Below are positions 22,367-32,165 of a stretch of 44,023 nucleotides of DNA, piece after piece. The notes beneath the pieces were generated by a model, which worked only from the letters and a program-made list of their open reading frames with translations, made no database searches and was not told the origin of the DNA. Positions within the stretch are counted from its first letter, which is position 1; each line of letters begins with the position of its first letter. The position numbers and the translations under genes were made by a program. The DNA is from Rhizaria sp. SCN 62-66 (lineage: Eukaryota; Rhizaria, unplaced): NCBI GenBank assembly GCA_001724265.1, contig MEDY01000258.1, positions 1 to 44,023 of the forward strand. Direction: 5' to 3'.

Positions 22367-23159
22367 GCTACGCCGCCTACACTGTGAATGAGCGTGTGAA
22401 TTGACGTGCTTCGGAGCGAAATGAAGGGCGTTGTTTGCAGGATGAGACAGGCCACGAGTGAAAACTACAGTACGAACCTCTTTTTCATGTAAAAGACTCA
22501 CGATTACATTACAAGTACATGTCCATGTACTTCATAAGTGCAAAGCTGCAAGCCTTGATGGATGCTCGCTCTATTATTATCATAGTCAATCAAGTTCTTC
22601 TAAGTTAGGTGCGCTCGCAACATGCCTGACGCAGTCTCGGCTTGCTCTTATTATTGTTTCGGTGTCAGTGTATTGTGTACAACGACTCAGTCTGCGCTTG
22701 CTCTAGTGCACACGCGTACCGCACACGCACACTGCTGAGGACGCGTGCTGGCTGGCCAGCCAACCAACCAACTGTTCTGTCAGACAGAAATGCTGTGGGC
22801 GCAGCGTCCATTGGAGCGAATATCATCATTTTTGTTTTGTAAGAATACAGTTACAGTTGTATTACTTTCTAATGTCATTTGATGGGACTATCATAAAGAC
22901 GATGAATATCAGAAGTTACTAGAGAGAACAAGAGGTAAAGAGAGTTGATTTTGATGAACTCGTATTGATGAACTCGTATCGATGATGGTGCAAGACTGCG
23001 AGTACGAGAGAAGCGGTAAGCGCGGATAGAGAGTGGTAGTTGGCAAAAATGAACGCTTCCGTTACAGTGGAGGGTTCCGTGGTCGTGAATGTGGCAACCA
23101 AAAAGAGAATCTGCGCAATGTCTCGTTACGCGGGCGTTGCGAATTGCGACAAAAGTATA
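22367..23159. other. AT-rich intergenic region
   Basis: It contains the EFG1 3' UTR and DNA downstream of the tRNA genes. Small local repeats occur, for example GATGAACTCGTAT twice at about 22953-22980. No gene is seen. Confidence 0.5.
23151..23154 (-). terminator. Pol III terminator of tRNA-Ala(CGC)
   Basis: Four T on the minus strand, five bases after the mature 3' end. Confidence 0.7.
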
Positions 23160-23231
23160 TGTACTAGCCGGGGTTTGAACCCGGGGCCTTTCCGTTGCGA
23201 ACGGAACACTCTACCACTGAGCCACTAGCAC
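23160..23231 (-). tRNA. tRNA-Ala (anticodon CGC)
   Basis: Folds by eye into a full cloverleaf of 72 bases with A73: acceptor GTGCTAG/CTAGTAC, D stem GCTC/GAGT, anticodon stem TTCCG/CGGAA with loop TTCGCAA, T arm CCGGG-TTCAAAC-CCCGG. The acceptor stem has the G3:U70 pair that marks alanine tRNAs, agreeing with the CGC anticodon. No intron and no encoded CCA. Confidence 0.95.
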
Positions 23232-23281
23232 GGCTGCTCTTTACAAGCTTCTTGACATTTGATGGGGAAAGGGAGAGGTGC

Positions 23282-23294
23282 AAAAAAACAAAAA
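23282..23294 (-). terminator. Pol III terminator of tRNA-Ala(AGC)
   Basis: On the minus strand, T5 (23294-23290) then G and T7 (23288-23282), beginning seven bases after the tRNA end. Confidence 0.8.
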
Positions 23295-23300
23295 GAAGTG

Positions 23301-23373
23301 TGTAGCTTGGGGGCATTGATCCCCCTGCCCCGCGCATGCTAAGCGCATACTCTACCATCTGAGCTAAAGCCAC
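23301..23373 (-). tRNA. tRNA-Ala (anticodon AGC)
   Basis: A full cloverleaf of 73 bases with A73: acceptor GTGGCTT/AAGCTAC, D stem GCTC/GAGT, anticodon stem TGCGC/GCGCG with loop TTAGCAT, T arm GGGGG-ATCAATG-CCCCC. It has the G3:U70 alanine identity pair. The T loop starts ATC rather than TTC, a variant also known from some plant alanine tRNAs. It lies 69 bases upstream of tRNA-Ala(CGC) on the same strand. Confidence 0.94.
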
Positions 23374-23771
23374 AACGGATTCAACTGCTGTTGCAGTTAT
23401 TTAAAAAGAAAGCGCTACTTGAGCGATTCTGATGCTGAAAAACCAAAATCTATGGTATTATAAGGTTACAATAAGCTGTCAAAAAAGAATGCCTAAGTTC
23501 ATTGAACTAGTGAATTTTGTATTAGGTTGGACTCTTAGATTATACCCACCGCATTTGTAGAGCTCTCATTAACAACGAAAGTCATTGGAGAGAAACTATA
23601 AGCTATGTATTCAGGTTCTACATAAAAAAGATAAAAAAGTCATATTCGTTTCGCGAGGAGTTAACCCATCGCGAAAAGCTAAGTCACAATTGAAAATATC
23701 TGTGTCAATCAATCACAGTGAAAGTCGAAAAGTGCGTTCGGAGCTCAGATAAAGGCGGTATATGTTGAGTT
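23374..23771. other. AT-rich spacer between the LRR gene 3' end and the tRNA genes
   Basis: It holds the LRR gene 3' UTR and DNA upstream of tRNA-Ala(AGC). No gene or clear motif is seen. Confidence 0.5.
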
Positions 23772-26700
23772 TCACTGCTTAGTACCGGCGTTTGTGCCCA
23801 TAGTCGTCACTGCCGCAGGCTTGACAACGCGGAACATAGAGCCAAACGCTCCGGCTGCACCGAGACCAACGAGCTCAGGCTTCTGCAGCGCATTTGCAGT
23901 CGCACTCGCGGTAGTGCTCATGCTAGGCACAGCCGCAGTCGCCGCTACAGGCGCAGGCGCAGTCCGCGTGTTGACTGCTGTAACGTTCACATTGCTTGCA
24001 GTCACAGTATTTGCAGAAACAGCCGGAGCCCTTGATCCTGCAGCGGCAGAACTACTCAAGCCAGTGCTAGCGCTACTGGAGCCGGAGCCAGCACCACTTG
24101 CGCTCGAACTAAAGCTTGAGCTAGAGGGATGAGAACTGGAACTCGCGGGATTCGAGGCGGAGCCAGCGCTGCCAGGCTTCGGCCGCGCAACGATACGGCG
24201 CATCGGTGCGTGACTGCCGCCCGAACCGCCGCTTGAGGTGCTATCAAGGCCTGCAATCGTCGCTGTCGTCGTCGCAGTGCCCGCGGAGCCTGGGCCAGCC
24301 GACCCAGGCTTCACAGCGCCACTGCCACTGCTACTGCTATTGCTGTTGATGCTACTGCTATGACTGTTGTTGCTGAGACCGGCTGCGGAAGAAGCGCTGC
24401 CTGCGCGGCTCCCCATCAACACCGCCCGCGGGCCCGTCGCAGCCGCAGCCCCACTCGCACCACCACTCGCACTGCCACCGTGAACACTCGCACTCGCACT
24501 GGAGCCCGCACTCAAGACGGAGCTGCTTTGCTGTTGGCTTTGCGGTGGCTGGGCTGGGGTGGAGAGGGCGAACTTGGGGGAGCCAGTGGGCGGCGGCGCG
24601 CCCTGCGGCGGGGCAGGCTTGCGGGGCTTCATCGGCGTCGTCCCCGCAACGCCGCCCCCGGTCGCCCCGCCGGCGCCGGCAGCACTGGCACCGGCGCCGC
24701 TGAGGCTGGGACTGGGGCTGCGGTGGCTCGTGCCGCCGGTGCTCGCAGTGGAGACGGAGGGGCGTGAGCGCACGACGGCTGCAGGCGCGTTCGCGTCAGC
24801 GTTGTTGTTTGCAGTTGGGGCGCTGGCGCTGGCGTTGGCGTTCGCGCTGGGTGTAGAGAGACGGAGTCGAGCTGATGGAGCACGAGCAGCGGCAGGCGCA
24901 GCACTGGTCGCCGGAGCGCTAATCAACGCAGAATTGACTGAGGTCGCAGTCGCTGTTGCTGTTGCTGTTGCATTTGGAGCAGCGGAGTTTGATGGGCGTG
25001 CAAGAGAGACGACACGAGGCGTGGTCACGCTTCCAGGCGTGGCACTTACAGTTGCACTTAGACCACCGGGGGTACTTACATTCAAGCCAACACCGAGATG
25101 ACGCGCAGCGTTATCCAAGTCACCGTAAGCATTGCTGGTGTTATTGCTGAGAGGACTCATCACGTTGCTGCTGCGGCCGTATGCACCGTACTTGTCACTG
25201 CTCACAGTCACTCCCTTAGAGACGACCACCGCCTCAGTCTCAGCTTCAGCGTCGGCGTCATTGTCAGAAGGAGGCTCAGACTCGGGCTCAGGCTCATACA
25301 CGAGTTTAATCGTTGCACCAGTCCTCGTCGTCATCACAAAATCACTATTACCGTTATCACTGTCAATATCAGTCCTGTTTGCGTCGTTAACGCCAGCGAC
25401 AGTGCTGAGACTCATGCCCCACCCAGCGCCAACAGAACTCGTCTTGACTGCGTTTCGACCGTGACTCGCGCTGCTGCTGCTGCTGGACTTGCTTGAGCCG
25501 CGCATATTAGAAGCAGACGTTTGACCGCTTGACTCTGCAAGAGAGCCAACCAACCGCCCTCCAGCTCCGGAGCCAGTATTAGAGCTAAAGCTAGAGCTAG
25601 AGCCAGTTCCGAGAAGCTCAGCCAAGGCGGCCTCACCAGCTGCGTCATCGTCATCGTCAGAGTCATGATTCTGATACTTAGAGCCATAGTAGCCATGTTT
25701 CGCGGCGGAACTAGCTTTACCGGCGGTGGCGGCGGCGTTAATGCGCTGTTTCGCGCGCTCAGCGCGGCGTTTCGCGCCGCCAACGCCGTCGTCGCCGTCG
25801 CTTTCGCTGCTCTCTGACCCATGATATCCCGGCTTCTTGTTCGTAAGCTTCGCAGAGTTCTTACCAGCGTCACTCTTGCCGTTACCATTGTTGCTGAGGC
25901 TGGAAGGAAGGGCGCCGCCGGACATTGCGAGCACAAACGCCTCCGCAACGGGGTCACCCTTGGCTTGTTCCCACAGCCGCCGGACCTCCGCCTCCGCCTC
26001 CGTCTCCGCTTCACCTTGCTGCTGCTGCTGCTGGTTGTTCAGACGCGCGGCGGCGGCGGCGGCGGTACGCGCGCGGGCGTGCGCGGCGGTGTTCGTAATA
26101 GCGGCTTCACGGGACAGCAGTTCGGCCAGCTTGAGCAAACCAGAGTGTGGTGCAGCGAAAGCAGGGTCAGTGACTGTGGTGAGAGCGGTAACAGCGCGAG
26201 AGTTGGGGTTCGAGTTGGGGAGAGTGCGAGGAAAGGCGGCGGCCCATACTGAGCCGGCGGGGGGCTGCGGCGGCATCACTAGCCCCGCACTCACACTCTC
26301 ACCCTTAGAGCCAGTGACAGCAGAGGCAGCAGTGGCAGAGGCAGAGCTTGCGCTAATACCGGTCTTCGTACTCTTGCTTGACAGTGAAGAGCACAACGGG
26401 GCCGGCGCGAGGATAAGTCGCGAGATCAACGGCTCGACACTGCCGTTGTTACCGTAATCCCCGGTCAAATTAGCGTCCAACGCAGCCTCCGCCTCCGAGT
26501 CAGCGCCAGAGTCGTCAGATTCAGCGCCAGCGTCTGCGTCAGAGTCAGAGTGATCGATCCCCGTGCCCGCGGCCGCCGGCCCCAGCGCGGAGGCCAGCGC
26601 GCGCCGTCGCCGCCGCAGCAGCTGCTTGCGCGCGGCGCGCCTGGCCGCGGCGGCCGCGGCGGCCGCGGCGGCGGCGACGACGCGGCCAGCCCACTCGCCG

Positions 26701-29700
26701 CTGACACACGAGGCCCTGGTACTTACACGCGACGCGGGGGTACTTAGAGCGGCGTTACTTGCGTTCGCGCTGTTATTGTTGTTAGCGGTGGTTTTGAGGA
26801 GTGCGAGGAAAGGCTGCGGCAGAGAGTGTAAGTACGAGGGCGATAAAGCAGCAGCAGCCGGCAGCCACTCGTACCGCGACTGCAATACCGACATTAACAA
26901 CAAAGTGTCGGCGTCACTCGCGTCCGCGTTATAATTGTTCTTGCCGTTTTGGCTCTGTGCAGTCTGTGTAGCAAGTGACTGTGTAAGTGACTGTGAGAGG
27001 GTGACCGTGCGCGGGTGAGCCCGGTCAGCCAGGTACCCCGCTAGTTTCGCAGCCGCGGTCGCACTGAGAGCGCTGGTACTTACACTCGCGGCGGGGACGG
27101 AAGTTAAGCCGCCGACCGCGATCAGAGGGAAAAACACACTGGTAATGCCGCTCGTGTTGGTATTCGAGTTCGTTATCTGCGGCAGTGACTGTGTAGCGCG
27201 GACACGTGCCTGAATGTAAGCCGCCATGTGTTCCGCCGCCGCCAGCGAGAGCCCACAGTCAGTGAGATCAAGCACAGACAGTGCCGAGAAAACGCCAGTC
27301 GCAGCCACCGTATGACTCTGACTGGTGTAGTCACTGTTGTCGTAGTTGTTATTATCGAAGGGCGGCGGAGGCAGAGTGACTGCGAGCACGGTCGCGGCAC
27401 ATACAATAGCTGGGTCTTCGGTGAAACCAGCGCTGTTATTGTTGTTATTGTTGCCATCAGAGTCGTTGCCGTCGTAGTAATAGCTGTCATCATCATCGTC
27501 ATCATAGTCTTCGTCGTCGTCGTCGTTGTCGCCAGCGTGCGTGTTGTCAGAGACACTGTTGTTGTTGCTGTTGTTAGAGTTCGAGCTTAAAGCAAGGGCG
27601 GAGCGGAGAACGATAGGGGCCGCAGCAGTCGCAGTCAGTGACGCCACACTCAGCCTATGAAAACGCAGTAAGAAAGTGCGTTAGGAGCGCGAACAAAATA
27701 AATGGATAAAGTAGAATTCAAAAGTGAGATAAACGTGGATTTAACAATGTTTCAAGTTGTTTTTGGGAAGTTATAGAGAATATACGCCTGACTTATACAC
27801 CCGGTCGCAATCGCTTTGGCGAGCGGATACCATTCAGTGGCGAAAGAAAAGAAACAGCCTTTTGCTAAACAAAGTAGTTTCTGACAAAACTACTGTTGCA
27901 AAATAGTAAAGGTGTTTTCACAACATCAATCAAGTTTAGTTCATTTCGTGTGTGACGATTTAGCATGATAGAGTGAGATTTGATTTCATTTTTGAGATTT
28001 GATAGTGCGTACCTGCGGCCGTCATTCGTGGCCGAGGCCAGCTCCGCCAGAGCCCAGGTCACCAGTGACCTCAGCAGGGAATGCCGCGCCCTCACTGCAG
28101 CCACACTCTCAACACAACCACTCGCAGCTGCAGCAGCAGCACTGGCGCTAGCCGCAGCAGGAGAGCTAGACTGCTGGCCCGTGCTCGAAGGGTTGTTGTT
28201 CGTGCTTTCCCAGTCAAATTGGAACGACATAGGCACTCCTTGCGCAATCAACATCTCCTTCAGGCGGTCTTCTCCCCCCTTAGACTGGGAATCTCCCCCC
28301 TTAGATTGCAGCGACTCTGCAGTGTTTGTGGTCAAAAGCGCCCCCAGCGAGTCTTCGTCACGCTTTAACGCACTAATGCGGGCCAAAACGGCGTCCAACC
28401 CTTCCTTTTCGCCGTTATTATTCGCGCCATCCGCGCTTTTTTCGGTCCCGTACAGCGCCGCTTTCACGGCGTTCGGATCCGCCGCCGCAGCCGCCTCGGC
28501 CGCCGCTTCCCGTTGCCGCTGCAACTCTTGCTGTTGCCGCAGGAGCCGCTGCCGGCGTGCTCCTGTCGCTGTGGTGAGGTCTGTGGCGTCGGTGTCGAGC
28601 TCGGGGTGCGCGAGGGTCAGCCAGGAACTAAGTATCCCCTTAGAGCTCGGATGCGCAGCTGTTGCACCGGAAACAGAGCCATCTGCGCTACCGTTGCCGT
28701 TACCGTTGTTGTTGTTGTTTGCGCTAGAGTTGGCGTTAGAGAGCGAGGCGGGGGCTGGAGTGAGCATGTAGCTGTTGTGTGTCAGTGAAATGACAGAAAG
28801 CGCAGTCATTGGAGGCACTGGGGCTGCGGTAGACGCGATTAAACCGCACAAGGGACTCCACAGCTGCTGCTGCTGCTGCGGCTGCTGAGGTCGCTGCGAC
28901 TGCTGCTGTTGCGCTGCTCCTGCTGCAGTCGACGTTGCCGCAGTTGTGGAGATGGGTGTCGCTGTTGCAGTAGACGTTGTTGCCGTCGTTGTTGTTTTGG
29001 GTGGATGCGGCGAGAGTGCAGCCGCAAACAGCTGCGACGTTTTCGCGTTGGGCCACGGCAGGTTCGCCAGCACTTCCGGCACCGTCCCGAGCGCGCTGGC
29101 GGCCGCAGCGAAGGCTCCCAGACACTGGCGATCGCCGTCACCGACAGGGTGAGTGTGGCCACTGCCTTGCTCGATGTCAGGACCAGTGACGGTGCGAATG
29201 TAGCGCTGCTGTTGCGCAAGCATAAGGGCCAGCGCAGGCGCAAGCAACGGCACAAGAGTAGCCACAGCAGCCGCGTCGCCGCCACCACCGCCGCCAAGGC
29301 TCCTACCATTGCTGTTGCCGACAGCAAAGCCGCTCTGCATGCCCATGGCACTTAGACTAGAGGTACTTAGATGGCAAACCCACTCCCAGTGGTTCTGCGC
29401 GTGCGCCGGCAGCAGCGCGGGCAGTCTAGCCCAGAAGTTAGGCCGCCTCGGCGTCGCTAGTTGCGGCAATTGCGGCGCAGGCGCGTCAGACAACACCGAC
29501 TGCATGAGCGCTGCGGACAGTGACCCTCCGGCGACGAGTGTGTCGAGCACGTGAAACGCGGCGGCGGGGCCCAGCGCGTTGTGGCTAAGGTCCAAGTGCG
29601 TGAGCGTCTTGGCGGCCGGCGATAGTAACAAGGCGGGGACGACTGTGCGCATGAGGGCGGCGTCGGTTAAGCCGCAGTACGCAAGTGAAAGCCGCGTGAG

Positions 29701-30102
29701 TCCACGCAAGGAAAGCGCAGAAGAGAGCGGCCGTAGTGACAGCACGGGCTTCACAGTAGAGTGAGGCTGAGGATGAGGCTTGGGGAGAGAAGCGTTCGAG
29801 GTGGGATCTGAGGGCTCTGCGATGCAAATCAAGGCGTCGCGTGTGAAACGCGCTGCGAGGGCCTCGAGACGTGCTTTTGACGCCGCAGCAATAGCAGACA
29901 CAACATGAGTTGTCACAGATACAGCAGCAGCAGCATGGGCGGCAGCAACGGGAGCAGATGCCTTATTCTGCTGCTGTTGCTGTTGCTGCGGTTGCATGAG
30001 TGTGAAGGGGAGAGACGCGGTGTCGGCGTGGTCGCTGTCATCGTCGTCGCTGGAAGACGCAAAGTCATCGGTGTTGCCGCCCCACTGGCGCCGGCCTAGC
30101 AT
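23772..30102 (-). CDS. Leucine-rich-repeat protein with very long low-complexity regions
   Basis: Two exons, 30102-28013 and 27654-23772, encode about 1,990 residues. The ATG at 30102 (MLGRRQWGG) is followed by an acidic Ser/Asp segment. LRR units of the ribonuclease-inhibitor type are scattered: LTRLSLAYCGLTDAALMRTV and LTHLDLSHNALGPAAAFHVL (about residues 128-186), LSVISLTHN (about 431-443) and LSVLDLTDCGLSLAAAEHM (about 818-845). Gln/Asn/Ser-rich inserts hundreds of residues long separate them. The last 900 or so residues are Ser/Ala/Asn-rich with a proline-rich patch (APPQGAPPPTGSPKF). No signal peptide or membrane segment is seen, so it is probably an intracellular scaffold; the partner is unknown. 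It ends in TGA and is divergent from SIN3. An NLR or CARMIL relationship cannot be decided by eye. Confidence 0.75.
27655..28012 (-). other. Intron of the LRR gene (358 bases)
   Basis: The donor GTACGC follows GGCCGCAG and the acceptor is TTTTCATAG before GCTGAGTG; phase 2. Both exons keep one frame. The intron is AT-rich with no internal gene. Confidence 0.82.
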
Positions 30103-30702
30103 ATGCTATCAGTCGTCGGGAATGGAACAGAGAGCCTGGCTTCGTGGCGAAAAGGGATTGATAGATGGCAAAACGAGCTGTTGTTGAGGTCGTTTCAGAG
30201 AGGCAGGGCCTATACTTTAGTAAAAATAAAGTTTAAATATAGAATCAGCAAGAGTGAAAACGTGAGAAATCGCTTCGATATGTGCTATTAACGATGTATA
30301 TAAGCCATGCTGAACATCGTTTTGAAACCCTCACTTCAAATTTCGATCGATGCTCTGGCAGTTCCCAAAAATCGGCGGAGGGCTGGTGCGGTCGATCGAC
30401 GATCCGTCCGACCACAAACGGATCTCGACGCTGCAGCGGACAGCACCGGCTCACAGTCACTTTCGTTCATGGCTTGACTGGAGTTGAACCAGATTCGACA
30501 GGCAAGCATATCGAGATGGACTGAGCGTTTCAGGTGGGTAAGATTCATTTTCTAGTTTTTTACATTGCTCACCAGAACTTTGATTTTGTTTTCACGTCTT
30601 GGAAACGCAGGTTTATAGGAGCAAAGCTGCCGAATCGGACTCCCGTCTTTCCCTGTTGGCTTCTCACTCAGTCTCCCCTTCTCCGGGCGCGCGTTTCCGA
30701 CG
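30103..30702. promoter_or_regulatory. Shared upstream region of the LRR gene (-) and SIN3 (+)
   Basis: 600 bases between divergent starts. A likely SIN3 5'-UTR intron runs from TTTCAG/GTGGGTAAG (about 30536) to GGAAACGCAG (about 30611). A 7-base inverted repeat, GATCCGT (30401-30407) and ACGGATC (30418-30424), lies mid-region. No other gene recognised. Confidence 0.5.
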
Positions 30703-32127
30703 ATGAGCGGGCTGCACGACGCCTTCGGCGTGCCTCCCGAGGACAACAGCAACCAGGAGTACTTGGAAAAGGTCCGCTTCCACTTCGCGGACCGTCCAGA
30801 GCTTTTTAATGCCTTTATTGACATCATGCAGCACTACCGCACCGGAACGTACGTCTTCCCGCCTTCCCTACTTCTACACTCTCTCTGAGCACCGTAATGA
30901 GCTTCATTTTTTACAAAACTTCTCCCTCACTTAATATGCTCCGAATCACTATACTTGTCTTGTTTTTTTGGCTTCCGCTCTTTATCTCCTCGCGCTACAC
31001 TATTCCTGCGTCATCACCTCACACTTGCTCTCCACCTGCTCGTCCGACTCTGCCTCTCCCCTTGTCACCTGCACCCCCCTCCACTCTTCACCTTCTGCTC
31101 AGCATGGACATCCGCCGCCTGGCGGCCGAGATTAAGTCCCTATTTTCCGGCTTCCCCGACCTCATCCACGAGTTCAACCGCTTCCTGCCCCCCGGCACCT
31201 CAATCGCTGCGCTCTGCCCTGACAACGCCAACGACTTCTCACTCAACGCCGCCGCCGCCGCCGCTTCCGCCGGCATCGGCACCGTCCCGTTCTCCGCGGC
31301 CTCGGTCTTCCCTAACGCGGGCGGCGGCGCGGCGCCAGTGGACTCGCATGCCAACAACTACTTACTCCGCATCCGCGAACGCTTCGCCCACCAGCCCGCG
31401 CTCTACGACGAGTTTCTCCTCATTCTACAGGACTTCCAAAACCACCGCATCGTGAGCGACGTGTACCCGCGCGTCCAGCAGCTTTTCCATGGCCACCCCG
31501 ACTTGCTGGAGCAGTTTGACTACTTCTTGCCCCTCGATAACCTGGGCGGCGGCGCCGGCGCTCAACACCAGCAGCACCAGCAGCACTTTTATCAGCAATA
31601 CCAGGCTCCCGCTGCCGCCGCTGCCGCCGCTGCCGCCGCCGCGGCCGCCGCGGCCGCGGCCGCGGGCGCCCCCGGCTACCACGCCGGCGGCCCGTACTCG
31701 TATCCCGCAGCAGCCTTCGCACAGGTACGCCACCCACTTACACCCACTTACACCCACTTACACTTAACCAACGCCCAGTCCGCGAGTGAAAAGCAAAATA
31801 TTTTCCTCAAACGGAGGAGTTGAAGGCGTGTATGAACTTGAATCCGCAATATCTTTTATGTTCAATTCACATAATACTATAATTTAATATCAACAAACTC
31901 ACATGAACACAATATACTGTTTGTTTTTGCGAACGAACGCAGGGTCCGTCCGGCGCTGGCACCGGCACCGGCGCCGCGAAACGCCGCCGCGGCCGCTTGC
32001 CCGCGGCCGACCGGGTTCATGCCGCGAACGCCGCGGCCGCCGCGGCGCAATCCGCGGCCTTCACGGCCGCGAACGCCGCGAACGCCGCCGCCGCCGCCGC
32101 GAACCACGAGTTTGGCGGGTATGGCCT

Positions 32128-32165
<38 letters not shown>

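Noticed and set aside
30455-30530. Possible tRNA near a T-arm-like sequence (CTGGTTCAACTCCAG on minus)
   Set aside because: A 4-base stem and TTCAACT loop are present, but no matching acceptor, D or anticodon stems could be found, so it cannot be called, including as a UAG-reading tRNA.
31731-31766. CRISPR-like or telomere-like array
   Set aside because: The 10-base direct repeat has no spacers, lies in an intron of a eukaryotic gene, and does not match a TTAGGG-type telomere unit.
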